Source: Nectonema munidae
Taxonomy: Eukaryota > Nematomorpha > Nectonematoida > Nectonematidae
Length of the DNA: 64,000 nt
Direction: 5' to 3'
NCBI GenBank assembly: GCA_030549495.1
Contig: JAUIRK010000959.1
Location: 265,001 to 329,000 of the forward strand
Shown here: piece by piece, positions 45,621 through 56,285 of the stretch
How positions within the stretch are numbered: the stretch's first letter is position 1
Layout of the letters: the number at the start of each line of letters is the position of its first letter
Made by a program: the position numbers and the translations under genes
The notes under the pieces: model-generated
Told to the model about the DNA's origin: nothing
The model's database searches: none
What the model saw: only the letters and a program-made list of their open reading frames with translations

Positions 45621-47260
45621 GTAACATCAAAAATATTTATAAAAATTTATTAATCTCTGAGAAAAATAGGGGGCACTTTACGCCCCCCCCCCCCCCAGCA
45701 CTTGAGCGGACAAATTTTGCCCAGCACTAATAGGGTTAAGCTTGATCAGAAGACAGACTTTGTACGACTTCATCACTGATGGAAATGAGAGGCCTTCCAT
45801 TGCAAATCTTAGCAAAATAAAAATTGATTTCAAGTTCAGTAACTGTATCACTCATGTTTCCAAGATTGCCAGTCCATCTATTGTTTGATAAAGTGTTACC
45901 ATACAAAGCTTTTATCAAATGCCTTAGTTCATTTGTATGGAGAGCACATACCAGCAAATTTAATTTACGGCAAAGTTTTATTTCTACCCAACGCATCGAA
46001 CCACCTTCCCATCCTGTATTAACATTAGTAGAGTCTCCTCCAATGGCTTTCAAGCTTTTATCAAAACCTTTTGTCTTCATAAAATCAACAAGATGGCCAG
46101 CAATGACCTCCGCCGGTTTCTTTCTTTCTGGACTTTTTTCAAGAACAAAGTGATAAAGATATTCTCCACCTGGCTCAGAGCATACTGAATAATGTGTCTC
46201 TTTTATAACACTTGGGAACTGCTGATTCGAATTTTCTGGCTTAATCATCACTTTAGTGTTATCTTTACGTCCATCATAAAATATGCAGTTAATTTCTTTC
46301 TTTTGGAAAAGAAAAATTCATCGCTTAAGTTTTTCATGACTTTTTCTTGAGCTCTTTTTACTTTATTGTGATCCAATAAGTGTCTTTTATTATATTGAGT
46401 GAGCACACCAGCATCTATCAAGGCAGCAGTTGCAATGGCCGCTGTTGCACGCAATCCAACACCATATCTTAGACTATGCTTTGCCACATTAGGTATTTGC
46501 ATCGTATTATATTTTAACTTTTTTTAAGGTAAATTTATTTCATAATCATGATCTTCATTCTCTGATTTTGAGTCAGCTTCTGACAAATATGCGTTATCTA
46601 AAAATTGTGAACTTTCCACTAAATTTTCAACAATTTTTTTTATCAATATTTTCTTTTTCCAAAGATTTTCTTTTCTGCTTGTTTGATTGCTTTTTGGTCT
46701 CTTTATGATCTGTCGAACCAATTTGATGAGAGCCAAATGATCCAACTTTTTTTCTCTGATCCAATACAAAATGTAGTTCTTTAACAGGAATTTTACTTAT
46801 TTTAGGACATTTACAATCTATGTGTGTTTTATATTCACAGTCATTACAACGAAATTCTTCACAACTATGAATTTTGCATTTACATTTCAAAATATCAAAG
46901 AGTTTATCAAGTCTACCAATGAAGTTTAATTTGACTTTGATGCTGCCTCTTCCAAGAGATACATTTTTTGCTTGGTTCCAATATTCTTTCAGCTTTTTTG
47001 TTATGTGAACTCTAGAGTTCAGAACAGGTTGTGTGAATAAATTATTTGCATGCTTCCATTTTTCAATAAGGTTTATATAAAGTAATTGAATAAGATTATC
47101 AACTGAAAAGTTTCTGTAGTCTTCAAGACTTTGCTCTCTTAACCATATTCCAAATCTCAGTATATCCTCAAAGTTGGTAATTGTGAAGGGTTCATTTCTT
47201 TCCAAGTTCCAATTAAATTGACTAAATGTGTAATTGAAGCTATTCTAGTTTTCATTCTAA

Positions 47261-48160
47261 AAAATAAATTTTGCAATTAAAAATGATGTAATTTATACAT
47301 TATATAAATTATTATATATATGATTATAAAAATATTAAAATATAAATTATAAATTATTTTATTGCTTCTATCAAAAAGTAATAAAAGCTTTATTAACGTT
47401 TATTCTAGTATAAATTATTATAATAAAATAAAAACAATTTATTTTAATATACATTCTTGATATCTCAAACTTAATCACTTTTAATTTTTTTGAAGTTTTA
47501 TTAATAGATTATAAACAGAATATATATATTTAAACTGGAAAACATAAAAATTACCTAATTTTTGAGTAACTGTAATTTTGAAAATATTCTTTATAGGATT
47601 GCAAAAAAATCCTAAACTTAAAACTTGGACATTTTTAAACTAAGATTTACCAAGCTAAAACAAAGTCAACAAAAAAATAAAACGTTTTTGGAGATTTAAT
47701 AACAACTTTTTTTAGTGGTCGTTTTCAAATAGATTTTTTTAGTGTATTGAAGTATAATTTAGTGTTTTAGTGTAACTGTGTATTCGAGTGTGTGAGTGCA
47801 GAATTTTTTATTTTTATTTTTAACACAGTCACATCATTCTTATGCTGAATAAGCTCTTCTGACGTTATCTAGAATGCCATGAAAAACTAAATAATAAGTT
47901 TTTAGTGTTCACACTTTTTATGAATTTTTTTTCTTTTTCTGAAGATTGAACAATAAAATGTCCAAAAAGCGAACCTACTCTGACGCCTTTCTTCGCTATG
48001 GCTTTGTGAATTCCCTGCATTCCCCGGCTATGGACACCGGAAATAAGACAGTTTCCACGGTATTTGAGCAACTGTTCACCTATACAAACATAATCTTTTA
48101 CATTCCAATATCTGAAACATAATTAGTAGTTATGAAGTAAAAGAACCATATTCACATGAA
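47261..48160 (+). other. Unassigned region with a short hAT-like ORF
   Basis: AT-rich to 47860. A 54-codon plus-strand ORF, 47958-48122, begins MSKKRTYSDAFLRYGFVNS. This resembles the N-terminal (K/R)KYxxxYLxFGF motif of ZBED/hAT-type transposases but breaks off before any zinc finger, so it may be an isolated remnant. The overlapping minus-strand frame 47865-48071 is probably its shadow. Confidence 0.3.
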
Positions 48161-48965
48161 AAAGACAAAGGCTAACACAGAGAGATACAATCACAGATAG
48201 ACACGAAGACACAGACATATACAGAGAAACACGAAGACACACTAGAACCTACGTTTTACGTACGGCACGGGACCGAACGGCGGACGTAAAACGTAGGATT
48301 CGTAAAATCCAGGTTGACATTTAAATTGACATACAACACGAAAATCCTAACCTGGATCACAAATAGTCACACCGTGTACGACGTGAGGGACTATGACAGC
48401 TAAAGAAGACTACTACAGTGAAGTTGGATGATCATCCCTGAAGTTGAGCTGTTTTCATAATAAAGTCTTAAATAAAAAATATCAGTGTACCGAAGCTCAG
48501 ATGCATTGTTTTGCGATTTAATTAGCGTTATTTAAATTACTCATAGTTAAATAAAACTGAAAGACAATAATTTATTAACCTTTATAAACTTTTTAATACA
48601 TAAAATCACAAAGAAAAAACGTATTAATAATGCATTTAATGACCAAAAAGATGACGTCATCGATCATTTGGCGAGGACGTAAAATCCAGGGAACGTAAAA
48701 TCAGGGTACGTAAAACGTAGGTTCTACCACACGGAAACACAAACACACACATACTAACAAACACATACACTCAGTAGCACACACACACAAACGCACATTT
48801 CCACACACATACAGATATCCACTAACCACACACTAGCACACACATACAGATATCCACTAACCACACACTAGCACACACATAAGACACACACTAACACACG
48901 CATACGCTCGCATCAATACAAAACCCTCGCATCAACACACGCACGCACACACGCATACGCTCCCA
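48160..48965. repeat. CA-rich simple repeat tract (interrupted)
   Basis: Degenerate (CA)n with acacac, cacatac and atacagatatccactaacc words; the last is duplicated at 48810-48870. It is interrupted by the MITE 48245-48724 and followed by the MULE at 48968. CA-rich sequence resumes at 50071-50270 beyond that MULE, so this was one tract before insertion. Confidence 0.75.
48245..48724. mobile_element. Tc1/mariner-type MITE in CA repeat
   Basis: Perfect 19-bp TIRs GAACCTACGTTTTACGTAC and complement, flanked by TA on both sides (48243-48244, 48725-48726). The subterminal phrase CGTAAAATCCAGG occurs inside both ends. 480 bp without transposase. The TA duplication points to the Tc1/mariner superfamily, but the TIR matches no family I can name. 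Confidence 0.85.
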
Positions 48966-48967
48966 TC

Positions 48968-50070
48968 GGTAAACGGAGAAGGATTGGCGAAGGAGAAGCG
49001 TTGGCGGTTTTCTTTCTTTTGATGTTGCCGCAAACTTGTTCATGTGCACTGCCACTGTCTCACAATTCTTTTTTTTCCTCATCACTTTTCTTGCTAGCTC
49101 TCTCGATAAAACACTTTGCTTGCGCATATGGTTATCATTCATCGTTTTTCTTTCATACTATTATTTATAATAATAATTATTTTAATAACAAAATATTTAT
49201 GAAAATAGTTTTGAATAAACAAAAATCTTTTCAAATTGCATAGTTTTTCCATTTACTTTAAAATTTAATTGAAATAATTTAATTTTAATATTCAAAATTT
49301 TTCTATTTTTATTTTATAATATAAAATTTTGGACAATTTTAAGTAACGTAGGCTCGTTTAAGAAAAAATTTTAATAAAAATTCTAGAATTTAGTATAATA
49401 AGTTGGGTAAAAGCGTAAAAAAAGCACCATTTTTTAAACCTGTAATTGATTTTTTTAGACAAGATATAGAAGTTGAATTTTTTTGTAGTAGACATCAAAA
49501 GAAATTATCGTTTAGAATTTTTATATAGTGGTAAACGTTAAAAAAAACTTTTCAATTTTGTGTAATATTTACTTCAAATTAATATTCAGTGTAATATTCA
49601 GTTTTTGTTATTTAATAGTTACAATTTTACATCTAAAATCCTGAATTAAATTTTTAATCAAAAGTTTTATTGTATAAATTATTAATATGATACCCTCTAA
49701 TATAAACTTTTTTAAGCTGATATTTCTCAACAATTATTTTTGAAAGGTTTTTTAGTTGTTATTAGGTTATTGTTTTGCTTGTCAAAATTGATAGACCAAT
49801 AATGAAGATGTGATAATTAAAAAAATGTATTTAAACATTTGCAATTAATGTCTATTACTAGCTGTATTGCTTTCAAAAAAAGTGAAGATAAAAATAGAGG
49901 AAATATGTGATAAGGCAGTGGTCATGTGCAGCAGTAACAGTTAGCATTATTCTTATGTGCTACAAAGTGATGAGGAAAAAAGATAAGGAGATGGTGGCTA
50001 ATGTAGATGAGAAGCAAGGCGGCAACATCAAACAATTGTAAAATAGACAACGCTTCTCCTTCGCCAATGC
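48968..50070. mobile_element. MULE-3: non-autonomous MULE
   Basis: Left GGTAAACGGAGAAGGATTGGCG matches the MULE-1 TIR (GGTAAACGGAGAAGCATTG). Inverted blocks attggcgaaggagaagcgttg, tgatgttgccgc and tttcctcatcac are present at 48983-49085 and at 49960-50066. The right outer tip is missing, and the CA tract abuts directly. About 1.1 kb; the AT-rich centre has no transposase. Inserted in the CA tract. Confidence 0.7.
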
Positions 50071-50280
50071 TCACACACACGCTCGCACATACTAACACGC
50101 ACAGACACCAAAACACACACCTACACACAGACTCTCTCACACACACGCACTCACATACCCTAACACACACACACCAAGATACACTAACACATAAGCAAAT
50201 AGACTAACACTCACACTAACCCTAAGATACACACACTAGCACCAACATACACACACACGTAAACAATGACACAGACTTTG
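50071..50280. repeat. CA-rich simple repeat (continuation)
   Basis: Degenerate (CA)n with acacacacgctcgcacatac-like words, the continuation of the tract at 48160-48965. Confidence 0.7.
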
Positions 50281-50850
50281 TAAGCATAACATAACTTTTT
50301 ATCAGACACAAGCACACCAAACATTCGCAATATTCTATGCCTACACACAAGTATATCATATCTGATGAAAAAACAAAAAAATGTTACTTGTGAAAATTTT
50401 GTAAAAGTAATCGTTTAGAACCAAACGCTTTATTCTATCAGAAGAAGTTTCTCTTACTAATGGATCATCAAAACGAATAAATCGGGAACAATACTTTATT
50501 TCATTTTTTGACAAGGTGCTTTTTTTAAATACTCATATTTTCTTGGATCGAAAAATATAACAATCACATTTTGTTGAACATCGAGATTCAAAAAATAGAT
50601 GGCGTTAAAAAAATTAATAAGATCCTACTTCGCTCCCCCCTCCCCTCTAAAAATTTTTTTTTAGTGAATGATTTACTTTTTTACTGTTTCATCAACATTT
50701 CTCTGATTATTATATAATATCCTTAAAAATTTTTAGAGTGGGAAGGAGATAACCGAGATATATAAAGTCACTTTATATACACATATAATATATATTTTCG
50801 CTTAAATTTTTACACTGCTCATCTCTCATCCATTTATACTCACGATAAAT
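50281..50850. other. Unassigned; possible LINE 5' leader
   Basis: No ORF recognised. A pyrimidine-rich stretch (cgctcccccctcccctc) lies at 50632-50648. The last part may be the untranslated leader of the LINE that follows. Confidence 0.35.
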
Positions 50851-50940
50851 CTCAACTTGCTTTGTATTGATTATCTCTCTCTCCTTTGCATTGTTTTTTG
50901 TATTCACGCATACGTCATGTTAATCACACTCTCCATTATG

Positions 50941-51980
50941 AGCATGAAGAAGAAAAGGAGGAAGAAGCGCGCTAGCTCAGTCCAGCTAGAGCCCAGTAAA
51001 AATTTAAATATTAATTCTATTATGTTAGATACCATCCGTTCCAACCTACAATCTAAGAAAATTGATCTCGACAGCGACAGTAGTATCCATAGTTCCGCTC
51101 CAATCAACAAAAGAACCCACACTTGGGACAACTCCGATGGGGAATTTATTAAGGTCGTTGCTAGGAGCAAGAGGACCTCACCACCAAAGAACACAACAAG
51201 CTAGGAAGCCAAATTACTATAAAGTTTTCTTGAAAAACATGTCTAACTTGGGTAGCAAATTAGGCACATTTAAGGCAATTTTGGCACAGAAACCAAAAAT
51301 AAAGATAGTCAATATGTTTAAATTGGCTAAACTTAATCTAATTAAGGTTCTGATTTAAGATAACGACTCTATGGAGACCTCAAGGGCCTGACCATAAAAG
51401 ACGCTCCCGATGTCTCGGCGGCAATTAAAGACCTAGGATTATCAAACACGGTAGAACCCCTGTTTAAAAATATGACAAGGGGATCTTGCCTAAAAGTGAA
51501 CCTTCAGAACAAGGCAGCTGTTGATCAGCTGACCAAAAACAGACTGATAATTCTAGGTCTGAAATTCGCCTGCCATGAGTTTCTACCCAAGCCTAAAGCA
51601 TTGCAATGCTATAAATGTCATAAAAAAACCACATGTCTGCTGCTTGCCCAAACAAAGAATGTTGTCTAATCTACGGAGGCGAGCTCGACCGTCGAACGTG
51701 CAAGACAGCAACTCCTAAGAACGTTAAATGTTATTTGTGTGGGGGTGAGGGGCACTCAGCTGCCTACAATAACTGCCCAATTAAACTGGACGCTCTTCAA
51801 CAGAAAGAATCGACAAAAAGAAATCAGGTAGCTCCTAAGGAAACTCTCAAGGTAACAACAAAGGTAAAGCCTGCTCAGGTACACAGGCCAACACCATACA
51901 TTCCATCTAATCCAGTATTAGCTAGTACCTCTTATTCTCAAGTAGTATCTAACCTTGTATTATCCAAGGCACCAGTATAA
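50941..51980 (+). pseudogene. LINE ORF1 (zinc-knuckle RNA-binding protein)
   Basis: Starts near MSMKKKRRKKRASSVQL and has a basic, Ser-rich N-terminus. The C-terminal half carries zinc knuckles: ALQCYKCHKKTTC at 51600, then after a frame shift CPNKECC, CKTA and VKCYLCGGEGHSAAYNNCP. This is followed by a Pro/Thr/Lys-rich tail ending SQVVSNLVLSKAPV at 51980. ORF1 proteins of this type bind LINE RNA. Breaks: near 51205, 51355 and 51660. Confidence 0.7.
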
Positions 51981-52139
51981 AATTAGCCATCCTTCTCTGA
52001 GGAGGCCATTTTGAAAATAGCGCCTTCCATTTTCAAATCACCACTGTTCAAAGAACAGCAGGATAAAATGGTGAGCCCAGTGGCTGCGGATCTCCTACTA
52101 GAGTGTCAGTAAATAGGATAGTGTAGTGCCAATCTGTCA

Positions 52140-54600
52140 TGCTCAAATTTTAGCACTTCAACATCAACAGCTTGGCTAAGAAACGTAGTGCTCTAATTGA
52201 GCTCCTTACCGAAAATAATATAGACCTCTTCTCTATGAATGAAGTCAAATCTTAAGTCAAGTATTCCATCCACATCTATGGATATAGGACATTTGTGCAT
52301 CCTGGAACAAGCCACTCGCTAGGTCTAGTGATGTGTGTGCGAGAGGGGTTAAAGGTTTCCAGTTTTACGATAAGTGACTCTGGAGGCTCGATTGCCCTGA
52401 AGCTTGAGCTTGGTAGAGCTGCACATTTGGTTGTGTTGGGTTGTTACAACCCTTCTAGTAACCCTCTGTTGGACTACCAATTTATCGAAAGATATCTTTG
52501 CTCTTGCGATAAGGTGCTACTACTAAGTGACCTAAACGCTCACCACACTAGACTGTTTAGTGAAACCAATAGCTCGTCTGCCACCGACTTATCAAGGTGG
52601 TAGAGGATTCGTACGCGTTTATCTTTAACGATCCAACACCCATCTGTGATAAGAATGTGTTATACCTTGCAATCATGTCTTTTAATCTAAGACCACTTCT
52701 GTCCTCATAAGGGGTTATCCAGGATTGCTTCGTATCTGTCCACAAGCCCTTGTTGGTCACAGTTTCTTTAGGTCCACAATTCACAGCTGACAAGGGAACT
52801 TTAGTGAAGAGGTGGGTCTTTAGCCAAGCCAACTGGAATATGTTTAGGTCGCTACTAAATGATTCAGCCCCGCGGGTTATGCATTGGAGTAAAACTCTCT
52901 GAGGACTTGCGGAGTGTGTCAACGATGCCATTCTCTCTGCGGCACGAGAGGCAGTTTCCTTGAAGGGGGTTAGAAAATACGAAAATCCAATTCCGAATAA
53001 TGTCCTATTACTTATCAAGGAAAAACAAGTCCTCTATAGAAAATACATTCACACTAGGGACGCCGAGACAAAGAATCTTATCAATCGATTACAAAAACTC
53101 ATTAGGAAAAAGCTCGGCGAAACCACATCTAGGAAAGTTTCAAGCATCACAAAAGCCTCTAACCCGCTAAAGGGCTCTTCGAAGTTCTGGAACTTGGTTA
53201 GAGGGCTGAAGCCTGGCTGCAAAGGTCCAACGTCGGTCACTTGAAATAACGGAACAGCCATAGAGGCGGAAGATAAATGTGCGCTGCTTGCTGATTATTA
53301 CGAAGATATGTATAGGACAAATCCCCGTCCGAAAAATTTTAATTCTGAAATTGAGTTATTTTAGGCCTTTACCTGCGACGAACGACACTAACTTCATCCT
53401 AGAGGACCTGGTTCAAATCATTAAAAAGCTTAAAGATAGGAAAGCGGCTGTATGGGATGAAGTTAGTAATCTATTCATCAAGAATCTCCCCCTAGGTTTA
53501 GGGACATCTTGCTGGCAAAGTATAACTTTTTTATAAAAGATTGATTTTACTCAGACTGCTTTAAAAGAGCTATACTTGTTTGTCTGCCAAAGGCTGGCAA
53601 GAAGAGCGGCAAACCCAGTGACCTACGGCCTATCAGTCTTCTCCCTTGCCTGGGCAAAGTGTATGACAAATTAATTTTTGGAGTACGCAAGGAGCATGCA
53701 ATAATCCCAGATGAACAGTTTGGCTTTAAAAAAGGACTATGAACAAATCATACTCTGCTTACTTTGCATCATCATCTTGCTAAATGCTTAAATGATGATC
53801 TCTACGTAGGTATGATATATTACGACCTGGAGAAGGCTTTTGATACAGTCTGACATGATGGTTTGGTGTTCAAACTCAGTAGCATGTCTGTGCCATCATG
53901 GATCTTCAAGGTAGTTTACAGTTTCCTTTCTCGACGCACATTCCAGATCAGAATAAATAACGAATTTTCCAGTAGAACAAGCCTAGGATACATGGTCGCC
54001 CGAGGTTCACTTCTAGGGCCTCTTCTGTTCAACATCTACATATCTGACATTAGGGACTCTTTCAACAAGTCTATATATGCTAGGATAATCAGTTTCGCAG
54101 ACAACATATGTGTATATTACGGCGCTAAGCGTGTCCCTCGTATTTGCAAACACCTTACGGACGTAAATACCACAATTATTTCACTGGATGGAACCTTAAG
54201 GTGAATTACTCTAAATCTTTGGCGCTAATTGTCCCAAAAATAACCCGCCAACTATAGGGATTATTTCCCGAGTTCGCCACCTAAAATATCTAGGAATCAA
54301 TTGGGATGCAGGATTTTGTTTTCATCGTGAAGCTCACGGAAAGGTAAAAAAGGAGAATAAGGATCTAGCGCTATATGGATGTCTTAAAGACCTTGGGGTC
54401 AATTCCACGGTGGTAGACAAGGTCATTAAAATCCTAACAATGGCGAATTTGACTTATGGCAACTCCATTTTGGGATGCCTTTCCTCAACTTGGACCAACA
54501 AAAAAGACGACCTCGTTTACAAACTTTTTAGAACTGTTTATGGCAACCCGTTCACTATTGCCAGAAAAGGTTGGAGAAATTAAATAAAAAGTTTATTCAA
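52140..54600 (+). pseudogene. LINE ORF2 (endonuclease and reverse transcriptase)
   Basis: Endonuclease: HFNINSLAKKRSALIELL near 52160, LLSDLNAHHT near 52535. Linker KEKQVLYRKYIHTRDAETK at 53010. RT: KKLKDRKAAVWDEVSN at 53430, LPKAGKKSGKPSDLRPISLL at 53585, IIPDEQFGFKKG, YYDLEKAFDTV at 53820, RGSLLGPLLFNIYISDI at 54005 and FADNICVYYG at 54095. The catalytic FADD is FADN here. Several stop codons and frameshifts, for example at 52610, 53540, 53740 and 53850. Inactive. Confidence 0.8.
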
Positions 54601-54900
54601 AAACTAAGGACACATAAGCATTGCCCACAGTTCTGTTTTTCTGAGTTCTAGATCCTCCTACTTAAATTTAGGATTGGCACAAGGTATAAGTCCCAAAACA
54701 GATTCATGGTAAGAGCTAGGTTAGGCATAGTCGGTAATCTGGCCTCTGTAGGAGTATGCTTGTAGGACCGTTTATATATTCCTATTGTAAAATATATATC
54801 CTAGGGAGCACATATATACACATATCATGTATATATGGGATGGAGTCAAATTCCAGGGGTAGATTGTTCCTATACCTAGCATGCCCTAAATTATGTATAT

Positions 54901-55445
54901 CTTTCTTAACCCCTATAACATGTATCAAATATTATTTATTAATAACATATAAGATATTGCATGCCTCCTAACTCTTGTATTTTTGTAGCATATCTCTTTT
55001 ATAATCATATTCATTTATTTAGGAACAAGCTACATTCCGTCGTGCCGGTTTTTTATCCTGGTTTTCTTCCTCCGAAGAATTCAAAGGTTTTTACGGTTAG
55101 GCTCTGACGACCCGATTCTAATCTTGTTAGTAATCAAGCTATCACTAGACATTAAGATTGTTTCCCAAATTGGGAGCGTTCGCGTTAGGATTGTATCGTT
55201 CACTCAGCTGTATTTATATATTTGTAATATACATTCTTGTAAAATAATATATAAAACAAGGTATAACTATGCAGTAACAAGGGCCGGTAGGCGTTTAGTG
55301 GGATGGAAAGTGGCATTCCGGGCGGGCCAGGCCACGATATTCGAAAGGATGGGTGTGAACGTCACAAACAACTTAATTAACTTAAATTTTTATTTAATGT
55401 TGGAAAAAACATAGAATGATAAGTGAAAATTATAATATTACTTAT
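54901..55445. other. Unassigned region
   Basis: A 96-codon plus-strand frame at 55124-55414 has no recognised motif. Its last third is GC-rich (gggccggtaggcgtttagtg). I make no call. Confidence 0.35.
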
Positions 55446-56285
55446 CTAATGAGGCGCCCAATAGCAACTGATGTGTTTAAGTATTGTATCGAAAGGGTTT
55501 AAACCTTTAACTTTGATTTCTTCTCGCCACATGAACTCACACATATATGAATCTAGTAGACTTCAATGAGTGCCGTTCTGTTTTTTATTTTTTTTGGCAC
55601 TTCTCCACATTCGTTCAATATTTTGAGTTTGAGCCCCACTAGAAGGATCCACAAAGTTTTTCGAATGATTAACAACTAAAAGATGATAATCATTGGTGGA
55701 AAACATATTTCTGTATGCACCCCAGTCATCGTTTATTATTGTAGTTCCAGGCCTTATGTTATTCTTTATTATTGGATAACGTGTTGTTGCTTTCCTGTCT
55801 GGGACAATAAACCTAAAATTTTCTTTTGTCTCAAACCCATTGTTGAGGAAGTATACGTCCAACATGATTTTTTCTTTTGGTGAACAAACTTTCATCTATT
55901 TCTACACTCATGCTCTGTCCTCCAATCACTCAAGGATTAGCTAGAAGATGTTGGGCACATATTTCTCTCAATTCAATCAACTACTGATTCGTGCTTCATT
56001 TCTAATTCACGTTCACAAAATTTTATACTTGACATAACAGTATATAAACAATGCGGCTTTCTGAAAAGGTAAACGAGAATTTTCGAACCAATCATTTCTT
56101 CTTACTCCTCTTTCTTCTCTACATGAACGAAATTTACAGGGCCATCTATTTTGTTTTCCAACAGACACTTTCATTATATGACCTTTTCGGCATTTTCGTT
56201 CTTGACGAAGAATTTCTTTCGATTGGAAAAAAGTAATGCTAGAAATCTCATCATTACATATTTGACTTAATCGTAAAAAATTCAT
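55446..56285 (-). pseudogene. Merlin transposase (IS1016/ISXO2-like DDE), decayed
   Basis: Minus strand from 56285: MNFLRLSQICNDEISSITFF, EILRQERKCRKGHIMKVSVG, WPCKFRSCREERGVRRNDWF, FENSRLPFQKAALFIYC is the N-terminal zinc-ribbon-like part. About 55960-55860 carries SVEIDESLFTKRK (first Asp) in two frames. 55895-55563 has FRFIVPDRKATTRYPIIKNN, IRPGTTIINDDWGAY (second Asp), VVNHSKNFVDPSSGAQTQNI and ERMWRSAKKNKKQNGTH. Reading on past a stop comes LLDSYMCEFMWREEI to about 55446. These are the landmarks of Merlin transposons (IS1016 relatives). At least two frameshifts and one stop. TIRs not located. Confidence 0.8.

Larger units (their letters stand above)
41848..45735. mobile_element. Non-autonomous piggyBac-like element with two satellite arrays
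   Basis: TIRs CCCTATTAGTGCTGGG and CCCAGCACTAATAGGG are perfect (16 bp), and the flank is TTAA on both sides (41844-41847, 45736-45739), the piggyBac signature. The host sequence (copy B) reads through when the element is removed. The right end has a second CCAGCACT box and a C run of about 17 (45683-45697). The interior is non-coding: an array of repeats of about 151 bp (42200-43700) and a second, different array of about 150 bp (44780-45620). Short open frames inside are repeat by-products. Confidence 0.9.
41104..47260 (-). pseudogene. Unclassified transposon-like protein, copy B, split by an insertion
   Basis: Pieces in order on the minus strand: 47205-46627 (EDILRFGIWLREQSLEDYR; Cys block CKCKIHSCEEFRCNDC ... 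CKCP; VLDQRKKVGSFG), 46769-46248 (IPNVAKHSLRYGVGLRATAA), 46251-45740 (IGGDSTNVNTGWEGGSMRW, VCALHTNELRHLIKALYG), then past the insertion 41843-41424 (GPVSHSRWLTTANRF, WFNIKINYSSIVGPRHVL) and 41436-41104 (VPKWPCHSQSIERCVKQVSE, KRDGYIRCQNASR). The same block order defines copy A. Homologues that I recall as multi-copy and uncharacterised share these motifs. Decay: one nonsense codon near 46525, frameshifts near 46660, 46275 and 41430, plus the insertion 41848-45735. Function unknown; a nucleic-acid enzyme is only a guess. Confidence 0.65.
50857..54900 (+). mobile_element. Jockey/CR1-group LINE, heavily decayed
   Basis: ORF1 (about 50941-51980) and ORF2 (about 52140-54600) on the plus strand, each broken into several frames. 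No poly(A) or clear 3' tail; the 3' limit is approximate. By gene order and motifs this is a non-LTR retrotransposon of the Jockey or CR1 group, unrelated to the RTE element at 9.3 kb. The GC content of the coding part is above that of its surroundings. Confidence 0.8.

Noticed and set aside
45824-46153. Plus-strand ORF of 109 codons
   Set aside because: Shadow of copy B of the unclassified family, whose minus-strand frame has homologous blocks in copy A.
48780-48880. CRISPR-like repeat-spacer pattern in the atacagatatccactaacc duplicates
   Set aside because: Only two tandem units within a CA microsatellite in a eukaryotic genome; no spacers or cas genes.
50857-51204. Hydrophobic N-terminal segment suggesting a signal peptide before the LINE ORF1
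   Set aside because: The frame merely runs open upstream; the likely ORF1 start is the later Met before KKKRRKKR, and LINE ORF1 proteins lack signal peptides.
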